Shown: in pieces, positions 10,301 to 22,208 of the stretch
Position numbering within the stretch: position 1 is the stretch's first letter
Layout: every line of letters starts with the position of its first letter
NCBI RefSeq assembly: GCF_027172205.1
Contig: NC_070611.1
Location: forward strand, 60,135,979-60,199,978
DNA: 64,000 nucleotides
Reading direction: 5' to 3'
Source of the DNA: Podarcis raffonei
Taxonomy: Eukaryota > Chordata > Lepidosauria > Squamata > Lacertidae
Translations under genes and position numbers: made by a program
The notes under the pieces: model-generated
Database searches by the model: none
Told to the model about the DNA's origin: nothing
Seen by the model: the letters and a program-made list of their open reading frames with translations, nothing else

Positions 10301-13300
10301 TTTAAACTTCCAAGAAGAGTCAGGAATACAAAGCGTAGGATAGAATGCGGTGAGGTGCTTAAATTTATCTGAGCTCAGTGTTCATTAAAATAGTCTTTAA
10401 AATAGTCTTTAAAAGGAGTAAGAGAAAATAAAAAGATAAAATCAACGGGCTCACATTAGTAGAGTGCTGGTCGCCATCATACCGGAAGTCCTGGGGGAGG
10501 TACAAAGACCGACCACTGCCAGATTCTGCTAGCAATTGAGCCAGGCATGAATTTACGACGCTCTTCACTGTAAATAGCTTGCTTTTTATAGTGGAAAAAG
10601 ATCCTGAATTGCCATGGGGTAAATTATGGGGAGTTTAGAAGTCCACCCCAAACATCACATTTTGTCAGAAACTGGACTTTTTCAAGACTGTCTAGGGCCA
10701 AAAACTACTGGGAGAGCTCGGTTGGTAAAGGATGGGACTCTTAATCTCAGGGCCATGGGTTTGAGCCATGGTCCATTTGCAATATCGGGATGATCATATG
10801 TCCGTCTTCTCACTAGAGAAAATAACCCCTAGATGATGAACACAGCCCTGCTTGCTGATCAAAGTGGTACAAAAGGGTTGGGTCAAAGGTCTCCCTCCTC
10901 TTCCCCAGCGTCTTTTTGAGACTTTCAGGTAGGGGCAGAAGGACAAATGCTGTTTTGGGAGTCCCTTACTGGCAGTAATGCATGAGGCAGCCATATTTCT
11001 CCCATCAAATGCTCCTGGGAATGTCTGCACATCATTGTATGGCATTGGTCTCAAGGGTATTTGGAAGCCTGGTTTCAAAGCACAGAGCAACTGCCGGGCG
11101 ATGTCAGGGAACTGCCATCAGCTCAGAGGCGAGAGGTGGAAGGGCAGTTGTGGTATAAGGAACTTCTGAAAATCTTGCGAAGCAGTTCCTCCTACGGCAA
11201 GGAGGAAACCCTCACCTCCAGCGGAGAGGAGGTGCGGCGACCAGGGGATTCTAGGGAGAGCCTCAACACTGAGCCTGAGCAAACAGGAGAGGAGGGAAGT
11301 ACCCCTTTGCCAGCGCCCATTTTGCGCAGTAGGTGTCGGCGCGGGGAGGGGTGGAGAAGGTTGGGGGTCACGCGACTGTTATGCTGGGGGAGGTACAAGG
11401 ACCGACCACTCCCAGATTCTGCTAGCGATTGAGCCAGGCATGAATTTACGATGCTCTTTATTGTAAATAGTTTGCACTAAGAATAAAAGCTGGAAAAGAC
11501 AGGTCGGAGTCTTGCCTGTCTGCTCTTGAGCAACCATATCAGCTACAACTGGCTTTTTATACTAGAAGAAGATCCTGAATTACCAAGGGGTAAATTATGG
11601 GGAGTTTAGAAGTCCACCCCAAACATTACATTTTGTCAGAAACTGGACTTTTTCAAGACTGTCTAGGGCCAAGAACTACTGGGATAGCTCAGTTGGGAGT
11701 GGATGGAACTCTTAATCTCGGGGCCATGGGTTTGAGCCCCGCGCTGGGCAAAAGATTCCTGCATTGCAGGGGGCTGGACTAGATGACCCCCGTGGTCCCT
11801 CCCAACTCTACAATTCTATGGCATGGACACTTGTCCATACGATTTGGTACAAAGTATCCACAGTAATTGCTTCTATAATTTCACCTAATTCTCTATGAAG
11901 AGAAGAGATGGATGCTAGATCTCTTCTTCCTTTTGCTCTCGCAGTATAAATTCTTGCATGAAGAACTTTTAAGTATTCATATGCATACTATTTAAATATG
12001 ACTTACGCTTCCGCTTTTATATAGCTCATGTTTTTGTGAAGGCCATCAATGGATTTCATATCCTCCTCAGACAGCTGGAAAGTAAATGCCTGTCAGGAGG
12101 AGAAAAAAATAATGCTGAGGTGCTTTTTAATCATGTCTTCTTTTTGCACCTCAGAGCTGTGCACCTTTTTCCAGCCACAGAGAAACCAATGTGAACTTTG
12201 CTACCACCTTCCAAAGTTGAATTCCTTCATTTAACAGCTTCAGTCCAGATGTCCTCCCACTGAGGGAATTTTATATGCATAGTAATGTAGGTTTGCAATA
12301 GAACAGGAGTGGAAACTGTGGCCCCCCAGATGTGGATGGACTCCACGTCCAATGGTCAGTGATGAGGGAGGTCATACTCCAGCGAATGTAGTTCACTACT
12401 TCTTCATGCAGTTCATAGCTAAACCACTGAACTTGCTTCCATGCAAGACAGTGACAGCCACCAACCTGGATGGCTTTAAACATTAGACAAATTCATGGTG
12501 GATAAGAATACCAATGGAAGCTAGTCATTATGGTTGCACTCTGACTTCACGGTCTGAGGCAGTGATTCTTCTGAATACCCACTGCTGGAAACTCCTCCAA
12601 CTTCTTGAGTCCCCAAACCAAGATGTGCATCTTCCCTCCCGCATGTGTCATGTGACCTGTGAGATCACAGTGTTCAGATGATGTGCTTTTTCAGTATTGT
12701 TTTTTAATGGATTAATATATACTGCTTTACCTGGATGTCTTCCTCAATTTGCTCTCTGGTGTCGGCCTTCACTAGGACCACCAGGCCGCGCTGCAGTTGG
12801 TAGCGAATAGCCACGAGAGCTGGGCTTTTGTTGTACTTCTTGGCGATCGCAACCAACAAAGAGTCTTCAAGCAGGGGAGGAGCATCTGGATTTAACCTGT
12901 TTGAGAGCAATAAGGAGAGAAGGTGTGTTTCTGGTGTCAAGATGCATAAATATACATGCACAAATATAGGATGAGGGGCACTTGGCTTGACAGCAGTATA
13001 TATGAAAAGGATCTAGGGGTCTTTGTAGACCACAAGCTTAACATGAGTCACAGTGTGATGCAGCAGGAAGAGAAGCTAACGCTATTCTAGGCTGTTTCAG
13101 CAGAAGTATAGTGTTCCGTTCGAGGGAATAGGGAAGCGGGTGGCGCTGTGGGTTAAACCACAGAGCCTAGGACTTGCCGATCAGAAGGTCGGCGGTTCGA
13201 ATCCCCCCGACGGGGTGAGCTCCTGTTGCTCTGTCCCTGCTCCTGCCAACCTAGCAGTTCGAAAGCACGTCAAAGTGCAAGTAGATAAATAGGTACTCCT

Positions 13301-16300
13301 CCGGCGGGTACTTGCGTTTACTAAACGGCGTTTACTTGCGCTGCTCTGGTTCGCCAGAAGCGGCTTAGTCATGCTGGCCACATGACCCGGAAGCTGTACG
13401 CCGGCTCCCTCGGCCAATAAAGCGAGATGCGTGCCGCAACCCCAGAGTCGGTCATGACTGGGTCCCTTTACCTTTTTTATTATGCATTGGTCAGACTTCA
13501 CCTGGAATACTGTGTCAAGTTCTGTACCCCACAGTTTAATAAGGATATTGACAAGTTTTTAGTACAGTGCTCTTCTCCCAATAAATCACAAACTCATACT
13601 TTGCATGTGGATCATTGTGCAGCCAAAATGGTATCATCCATGCAGAAAAGAGAGGTCTTTTTCTTTGCTGAAGTACAATCAGTATTTGGGGGGGGGGGAT
13701 GCGACGGCGCAACAGCACTTTCTCCCCTGGTGCTGTTGGGCCCGCCCTCACTTAAATATAGTGCACCCACCTCACAGATCACCAATTCCACGAATTCCTA
13801 CAAACTACCCCAGATTATCTTGTGGGGGTTTTCCCTTGTGTGAGGGAAAACTTAATAATTTGGAGTCTCAGGCAGGATTTTGTAAAACAAAGGAAGTTTA
13901 TGACACAAGTGGGTGAAACATAGGATACTTCAGATTATAATGCTCTTTCACTTCAGTTCTTTCTCAGTTGTTGCACGGCTGTTGCCCCTTAATACCGGTA
14001 CTTTGGTTCTTTAAAAAGGTGGTACTTCCTGTCAGTTACACACCCCTTTGACAACCCTACTCCTGAGGTACTCCAAGTAACAGACCCAAGGGATCTCCAT
14101 AGCCCCCTTAACTGGTTTGGGAGTCTTCTCTTTTTGTAGAAGAATCTCTCCCCTCCTGACTGGAATGAATCCAAAGTGGGCTGTCTTTTTTTCCAGCTTC
14201 CACTTCTCCTGGCTCAGCTTCAGCCTCCCAGTTAATTCCTGGCCTATTACTCTTACAGGACACCACACACTGTCCTTCACACTAAGCTCAGAGACTCCTT
14301 TCTCTAGCTTGTGATATATTCCTCAGAGTGGATGTTTTCACTCAGAAGCAACTCTCTCTCTCCCTCCCTCCCTATTCTCCCAACCTACCAAACTGTCTCT
14401 CCAAATCCTCTCCTTTTCAACTCCCCTTCCTGGAACCACAGCCAAAAAGAAAAAGAAAACACTTGGGGACCCAACCTGTCCAGCAAAACAAACTTTTCCG
14501 TCACAGGGGTACCTAAGGAGGGAAAGAAACGCCCAAAGAATCCTGTGTGACTGTTGGAGAGTGGAGATGGAAAAGAAGGAGGGAGTTCAAATGAAATGGA
14601 GGATCCTGGAGGAATGCACAGCTCATTGTCTTGAAGGAGAACTCAATATTTGTCGCTGGTCCCACTTGTTAAAAATAAGCATTTAAGTGGCTTCCAATAT
14701 AGATAAAGACAACACAATTTAAAATTCTAAGACACACAAAACAAGTTATGTAAAAAGAGAAATGCTATAATTATTTACAGTAACAGTAAGCCTGGATGCA
14801 GGGTCCTTTCATTCCTGCCATTCTACTGCTTAAAACAACATTAAAGATAATATAAATATGATTTAAAAACAGCACAAAATTTCAGAAACAGAAATCATTA
14901 ACTAGCCCCCTGCCTGTAACATTTAAAAACATATGTTTGGGAGAAGTCAATCAGCTATATATAAAAAACACTTCAGCAATGGAAAGTTTCTGAGAATGTC
15001 TAAAATGGGAGGGGAAGAGCTTTGTAAAACTCTCTCTGGAATGAGTTCCCCAATTGTGGAGCCAATACAGAAAAGTCCCTGGTGCTGGTATCCACCTCAA
15101 GTATCTTTATTAATTGTGGGGCCAAGAATAAAACCTTCAGAGCTGATCTGGATGCTGGGGAATAGTGGGCATAGGTGGTGCCTGAGGTGGTCCCCAAACA
15201 TTTTGGCTTCATCTCTTACCATTTTGGGTCCCTTTGGGATCCCAGGACACTATATCCTTCCAGGAGGATATTGTTTGACTTGCAGAAGGCCAGCATCTTG
15301 CTTTGGTTCCGATAAGGATGGCATTCAACCTGTGGATTCAAAATCCCCCAACGCAACCCAGAAGTGAGAATTCAGATGAAACAAAAACTACTGTGAAATA
15401 AAGGAATGACAGAAAAGCAGAACAATGCTATTATTTCTTGAAATATCCTGTTCTTACCATTCTTAAAGTGTGTTGTGTTTTCTGATGCATCAGAATCTTT
15501 AGAGGACCATTCTTGCATTTGTGGTTTCCATTGCCACGCTCCTCATCCATGAAATATGTGTTAGCTGAAGATGGGGGACAGGGCTTATTCCCTCACAATC
15601 TCCTGTCACTCCAGCCCTGTTGAGTCATTATACCCAAAGAAGAAATGTCCTGGGCACACTGTTCTGCCTGCAGTGTCTCTATTTCTGCCCACTCAGTCTC
15701 TGAATTTTCTATTTTGAGCAGAAAGATCTGATGGGGGATTTGCGTGGCTTTCCATCAAGCTGAGCAGATGATCTGGGACTCTGCTTTATCAGTGTCTCAA
15801 TAAACTGAAATTTCCAATCAAATTGAGCAGTGGAGACATCAGAAAATAAAATTAGGGGAAGAAGGGCGCAAGACTTTTCAAAGAGGGCAGTTGTTTTTAT
15901 TAAAGATTTCTTAGTTTACAAAAATACGTGCATTGTCTCCATTTTCAAGTTGCATTTTCTACAGATTAATTTCATTTGTTGTGAGACATTAGTGTTACAT
16001 ACAGTGTGAGGTTGGGAAGAAAAGACGGGGAAAGAGGGGAGTGGGGAGTGGGATGGGGTTGGGTGGCAATGTTTCTATTTAAGGGAGCAGTTTTATCTCA
16101 TATGTAAGGAAGTAATGGTATAGTTTTCAGTAATCCTCCCTGTGTAAATGGATTTTGTATGTGAAAAGTGTCTTTTCTTCAAGTCATCACTGTGGCTCAG
16201 CAATGGTGGAAAGTATGGGGGAGGGAACATAAGAACTAATTATCTGGAGTGTGTGTATTCCCACCCCCTTGCCCCCTCTACTGCCATATATGAATTGGAT

Positions 16301-19300
16301 AGCGCATCAGTACTGGGCAGAGGGTACAAAGAAGCCATGATTGAAGTGGGACTATCTGGACCACTGTCTCTGTGGTACGGGGAGATCACGGCTACACACA
16401 TCTCATTGTTAGTCCATCACTCCTGCTTAGCTAGCAGGTTGCATGCCTTGGACTAGCGTGCTCTGGTCTCATTTGGTTACATAATATACACCAGTGCCCA
16501 AGTGAATCAGGGCTGCTTGAGTGCAACAGCTTTGCCCAGATGCCTAACTCAAAGGCCCTTCTCTCCCCACTTGAGAACTTCCAGAGTCCCCACAAGAGGC
16601 TGTGTGGGCCCTGACTGTTAGGATTCTTGCCCTGTGCTTGCAGTCATGGGATTGGTTTTATCACATGTTTCCAATCCACAGTGTGGGAAGTGACAGAGAT
16701 GGGATGTTTCACATTACATGTACTGTGTTCCGTGATGTAGGACTATTGTCCTTTGTTCTCTCTCTTTGCTGTTTGATGCTGATGAGGGAGGAGTTGAGTC
16801 GGAATGTTCCGAGTGTATGATATGTAAATAAAGTAGTTTAGCCAAAATGCTGCACTCCTGAGTCTGTCACGCGAATTGCTAACACTCTGCTGTTCCTAAG
16901 TGTGCTGATGCCTCTTGGTATCAGTCGCTGTGATGTTTGGGCTGGAGAAAGCTCTTGAAGCTCCCGAACGACTGACCAGGAGGGAGAGAACATGCCAGTC
17001 GGGCATGTGACTCTATCGGAGTCCTACTTGCGTGTAGGATGATCCTGACACTGACTGCTTGCAGGCCTCCTTCTACCTGAGAAGCCTGTTTCAAACATTA
17101 TGGACTTCTCCACACTTCCTTTTGTCTGAGGATTCAGAAGTCTTGATTAAATGAGAACCCATTTCTGGTTCCAGGAATTTAGGGGAGTCCACCCCACAAC
17201 TCATATCTTCTTGTGACTGGATCGGCAACCTTATAGCCTTAAGCAAGTTTTTTCAGAGAATGGCTGTGTTCATCCAAACAAACGTCCTCTCACAAAAGAG
17301 CTTAAATAAAGAAGCTTTCAACCATGCTTGGAACAAACCACTAAAAAAAGTAATCACACTTGACCTGGTTTATCACTGGTTTGTATTTCAATCCTGGCTT
17401 GTTCAGGATCATTTCCAGCTGCTGACGGGTGAAGTTGGACACTCCGATGGACCTCACCAAGCCGGCATCTTTGCACGCCTCCATTGCCTGGCAAAGAAAA
17501 AACGACATGTTTGTTGAGTGGTGTTTGTTGAATAGCTGGGACCACACTCCCCCCCCCCAGATTAAGATTGGAGGCTAACTCATATATTCCCAAGAGTGTG
17601 CAATAATTGACCAGCTCTCATAGAAGCCATTGTGTGAGTCATTGTTCTGGACACGCCTCCTCTGGTGCAAGGCTACTGTGCTCTGTATCTGAATGACTCA
17701 AGGGCTGGATTTCCTAATTTCCTACCTCCCATGTCTGCCGAAGATCTACGTTGTCAATCATCAATTTTTTGTCTTCTCCCATGGGAAATAAATCTGGTCC
17801 AGGCTGGAAAAGAAGGAGGCGGAGGGAATAAGTGCATTTCAGGCCTAGAAGTTCTCTTATCTCTGCAATATTATCTAATACTAATGGACAGTGATAGAAA
17901 AAAGGGAATGAAACATGCAGTGGGCAATATCACAATTGGGTGACTGTGGGAAACTCAAATCACAAGCTCCACATTTCACATTCTTGTTTATTCTCCTCCT
18001 GCCCAGGAGGACTCCCCTGAGTGAGTGTCTGAGGGCCCTGCTCTTGCCACTTACCATCTGGCCTGGGGCGGGGCCTGAAGCCTCATAAGGACTGCGTGCT
18101 GCTTGCTGCCTGCTGCCCAGGAGGACTCCCCTGAGTGAGTGTCTGAGGGCCCTGCTCTTGCCACTTACCATCTGGCCTGGGGCGGGGCCTGAAGCCTCAT
18201 AAGGACTGCGTGCTGCTTGCTGCCTGCTGCCCAGGAGGACTCCCCTGAGTGAGTGCCTGAGGGCCCTGCTCCTTCCTGCCACTTACCATCTGGCCTGGGG
18301 TGGGGCCTGAAGCCTCATAAGGACTGCGTGCTGCTTGCTGCCTGCTGCCCAGGAGGACTCCCCTGAGTGAGTGTCTGAGGGCCCTGCTCCTTCCTGCCAC
18401 TTACCATCTGGCCTGGGGCGGGGCCTGAAGCCTCATAAGGACTGCGTGCTGCTTGCTGCCTGCTGCCCAGGAGGACTCCCCTGAGTGAGTGTCTGAGGGC
18501 CCTGCTCTTGCCACTTACCATCTGGCTTGGGGCGGGGCCTGAAGCCTCACAAGGACTGCGTGCTGCTTGCTGCCTGCTGCCCAGGAGGACTCCCCTGAGT
18601 GAGTGCCTGAGGGCCCTGCTCCTTCCTGCCACTTACCATCTGGCCTGGGGGGGGGCCTGAAGCCTCACAAGGACTGCTTGCTGCCGCTGCCCAGGAGGAC
18701 TCCCCTGAGTGAGTCCCTGAGGGCCCTGCTCTTGCCACTTACCACCTGGCCCAGGGCGGGGCCTGACAGGCCTCACTAGGACAGTTGCTACTGCCGGAGG
18801 GGCACAGAGTGTTTTTTAAATGTTTTTAAAAACTTTCTTTTGGATTTTTTGTATGTGGGGGGTGGGGGTGGGATGGATGTTTGGTTGGGCTTGGGGAATT
18901 ATTTTTTTTATTTTGATGTTTTTGTAATTTTTACATTTTTTGTTTGTATTGTTTTATTGGTTTTGTTTGTTTGTTTAAGGTGTTATTTTGTTCTTAGGGG
19001 GAGGGGTCAGGGCTGCCGGGGAGTGGGCCCCAGCCCACAAAATGGCTGGGGCATGTTCCACAGGGGGGGATGCACTGGGACAACCAATCTCAGTGATCAC
19101 GGGTAGGAGGAGGAGTTACGCTAAGACCAGACCATGTCATTACAGAGGAGGCAGGTTTAGTCGTTGTCTGAGGACTATTCCTGCCTCCGGGTCTGGTCCT
19201 GACCGGATGGATACTAGAATCAGCAAGGGATACCCACATGACCTGAAGGTGTTGCTGTGCAATGCCAGGTCAATGATTCATAAGACCACTGCCATCCATG

Positions 19301-22158
19301 ACGTGATCATGGATGGAGGACTTGACCTGGCATGTGTAACAGAGACTTGGTTGGATGAAGCAGATGGGCCTGTCCTTGCCGCTGCTTGTCCACCAGGTTT
19401 CTCTTACGCACAGCAACCCAGGTCATGTGGGCGGGGAGGGGGGGTTGCAGTGATTTTTAGGAAGTCATTAGTTTGCACCAGGCGTCCTATTGGGAAGACC
19501 CAGTTTTCTGAGTGCATGTTCTGGAAGTTGGGCAATAGGGGCAGTACAGGATTCCTTTTGGTGTACCGACCTCCCCGCTGCACCAAGGATTCCCTGCCCG
19601 AGCTGCTTCAGGTCGTGGCGGATGTTCTCCTGGAGACACCTAGCTTGGTCGTCCTAGGGGATTTTAACATCCATGCCGACACGACCTTACAAGGGGCCGC
19701 TCGGGACTTCGTGGAAAGCATGGCCTCCATGGGGCTGTCCCTGCATAAGTCTGGCCCAACCCATAGCCGTGGACATGCCTTGGACCTGGTGTTTACCTCT
19801 ATGGATGTTGGTGATCTGACACTAAGTAAAAGCGAAACGAAAGAAGTGCCATGGTCAGATCACTTCCTGGTGCAACTGGACTTCTCTGCGACCCATCCCC
19901 TCTGCAGGGAGGTGGGACCAATTCGGATGGTCCACCCCCGCCACTTAATGGATCCAAATGGTTTCCAGAGAGTGGTAGGGGATGCTTTATCCCATGTTGA
20001 TGGCCTTTCAGCTGATTCCCTGGTGGCCCGCTGGAATGTGGAGTTAACCAGGGCTATTGACTGTTTGGCTCCGAAGCGCCCTCTCCGATTGCATGGAGCC
20101 CGGACAGCCCCGTGGTTTTCCACGGATCTGAGGGCAATGAAACAATCGTTGAGACGGCTAGAGCGCCGGTGGCGGATAACTCATTCCGAATCTGACCGGA
20201 CACAGGTTAGAGCTCAACGTCGAGCCTACCAAGTGGCGATAGCGACGGCGAAGAAGAATTTCTTCACCGCCTCTATTGCATCTGCAGAAAACAGCAGCAG
20301 GAGACTTTTTCAGGTGGTTCACAATTTAGCGGAACCACCTGCAACATCGGGGCCCAGTACGGGCCACATGTTCTCCTGCAATGATTTTGCAAAGTTTTTT
20401 GCAGATAAAATCGCTCAGATCCGGGAAGAAGTAGACTCCACCGTGGGAGCAGGGCCGGGGCGGGAGAGTGCTAGAGTTCTGTCTAGTCAAGTTGAGTGGG
20501 ATCAATTCCAATCTGTTACCTCCGAGGATGTGGACAGGCTGCTTGGACGAGTGAAACCAACCACCTGTCTCCTGGATCCTTGCCCATCCTGGCTTATAAA
20601 AGCTAGCCGGGAAGGACTGGGCGATGGGCTTCGTGGGGTGGTGAATGCTTCCCTCCGTGAGGGAGCCTTCCCAGACCCGCTGAAAGAGGCGGTTATTAAA
20701 CCGCTTCTTAAAAAACCATCTTTAGATGCGGCCACGATGGCCAACTATCGCCCAGTCTCAAATCTTCCATTCTTGGGCAAGGTGATTGAGCGAGCGGTTG
20801 CCGAACAACTCCAGGCACGCCTGGAAGAAGCGGACCATTTGGATCCCTTCCAATCGGGATTCAGGCCTCATCATGGGACTGAAACTGCCTTGGTCGCACT
20901 GGTTGATGATCTCCGGCGGGCTAGGGACAAAGGTGAGAGCTGTTTCCTAGTTCTGCTGGATCTCTCAGCGGCGTTTGATACCATCGACCATAACATCCTT
21001 CTGGACCGTCTTGAGGGGCTGGGAGCTGAGGGCACTGTCATACAGTGGTTCCGCTCCTTCCTCCTGGGCCGTGTTCAGAAAGTGGTGGTGGGGGATGAGT
21101 GTTCAGACCCCTGGGCTCTCACTTGTGGGGTGCCTCAGGGTTCTGTCCTCTCCCCCATGCTTTTCAACATTTACATGCAGCCGCTGGGAGAGATCATCAG
21201 GAGGTTTGGGCTGGGTGTTCATCAGTATGCGGATGATACCCAGCTCTACCTCTCTTTTAAATCAGAACCAGTGAAGGCGGTGAAGGTCCTGCGTGAGTGT
21301 CTGGAGGCGGTTGGAGGATGGATGGCGGCTAACAGATTGAGGTTGAACCCTGACAAGACAGAAGTACTGTTTTTGGGGGACAGGAGGCGGGCAGGTGTGG
21401 AGGATTCCCTGGTCCTGAATGGGGTAACTGTGCCCCTGAAGGACCAGGTGCGCAGCCTGGGAGTCATTTTGGACTCACAGCTGTCCATGGAGGCACAGGT
21501 CAAATCTGTGTCCAGGGCAGCTGTTTACCAGCTCCATCTGGTACGTAGGCTGAGACCCTACCTGCCCGCGGACTGTCTCGCCAGAGTGGTGCATGCTCTG
21601 GTTATCTCCCGCTTGGACTACTGCAATGCACTCTACGTGGGGCTACCTTTGAAGGTGACTCGGAAACTACAACTAATCCAGAATGTGGCAGCTAGACTGG
21701 TGACTGGGGGCGGCCGCCGAGACCATATAACACCAGTCTTGAAAGACCTACATTGGCTCCCAGTACGTTTCTGAGCACAATTCAAAGTGTTGGTGCTGAC
21801 CTTTAAAGCCCTAAACGGCCTCGGTCCAGTATACCTGAAGGAGCGTCTCCACCCCCATCATTCTGCCCGGACGCTGAGGTCCAGCGCCGAGGGCCTTCTG
21901 GCGGTTCCCTCATTGCGAGAAGCAAAGCTACAGGGAACCAGGCAGAGGGCCTTCTCGGTAGTGGCGCCCGCCCTGTGGAACGCCCTCCCAGCAGATGTCA
22001 AAGCGATAAACAACTACCTGACATTCAGAAGACATCTTAAGGCAGCCCTGTTCAGGAAAGTTTTTAACGTGTGATATTTTACTGTATTTTTGGTTTTAAT
22101 GGAAGCCGCCCAGAGTGGCTGGGGAGGCCCAGCCAGATGGGCGGGGTATAAATAATAA

Positions 22159-22208
<50 letters not shown>

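Larger units (their letters stand above)
5200..10490 (-). mobile_element. Full-length I-group (Vingi-like) non-LTR retrotransposon (LINE)
   Basis: A 5.3-kb element flanked by a perfect 15-bp target duplication, CTGGGGGAGGTACAA, at 5185-5199 and 10491-10505. It has a 5' UTR of about 400 nt (10085-10490), two long ORFs, a short 3' UTR and a 3' tail of AACTTG repeats (plus-strand TTCAAG repeats at 5200-5217). The reverse transcriptase and the C-terminal CxC...H....C knuckle are of the Jockey/I/Vingi type and unlike CR1, L2 or RTE; Vingi is my best guess. It sits in intron 8 of AKR gene C in the same orientation, inside one unit of a local tandem duplication. Open ORFs and a perfect target duplication mean a recent insertion. 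Confidence 0.88.
4576..11736 (+). repeat. Local tandem duplication (~0.9 kb unit) in gene C intron 8
   Basis: Unit 1 is 4576-10766 including the 5.3-kb LINE; without it and one target copy it is about 885 bp. Unit 2 is 10767-11736. Both run from GATGATCATATGTC to CCATGGGTTTGAGCC. Gene B has a single unit (31770-32285). The LINE inserted into unit 1 after the duplication, because unit 2 has the undisturbed target GCTGGGGGAGGTACAAGGAC at 11383-11402. Confidence 0.8.
17994..22201 (+). mobile_element. Near-complete L2-type LINE with tandem 5' monomers
   Basis: About 4.2 kb in intron 3 of AKR gene C, antisense to the gene. Order: seven tandem units (18001 to about 18795), a T-rich leader, the endonuclease-RT ORF, and a 3' end GGGCGGGGTATAAATAATAA followed by a TTA microsatellite. 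Gene B holds the empty site near 38610 (TTGTTTATTC directly joined to AAGAGGGATAAAG), with a 6-bp TTATTC duplication at the ends in C. The RT block ([49 protein letters not shown]) is the L2-clade form. Confidence 0.88.

Noticed and set aside
11681-11820. tRNA-Lys gene
   Set aside because: The tRNA-like part is followed by a CR1-like tail and occurs as paralogous SINE copies; arms do not pair well.
14032-14280. 82-codon minus-strand ORF identical to the one at 35503-35751, considered as a small gene
   Set aside because: Its identity is explained by the 402-bp identical DNA block; no known domain, and it lies in an intron beside repeat-like sequence.
17726-17803. Genes B and C first appeared to lack exon 4 and so to be pseudogenes
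   Set aside because: A 78-nt segment with a clean acceptor (TTTTCCAG) and donor (GTAGG), aligned to exon 4 of gene A, was found in both at the expected place.
17881-18738. Repeated minus-strand ORFs with [18 protein letters not shown] units, looking like a repeat protein
   Set aside because: They come from the other strand of the tandem units at the 5' end of the L2 element. The frame persists only because unit lengths vary around 114 bp; there is no independent evidence for a gene.
18001-18795. Possible CRISPR-like array
   Set aside because: The units are directly tandem without unique spacers, and the genome is clearly vertebrate.
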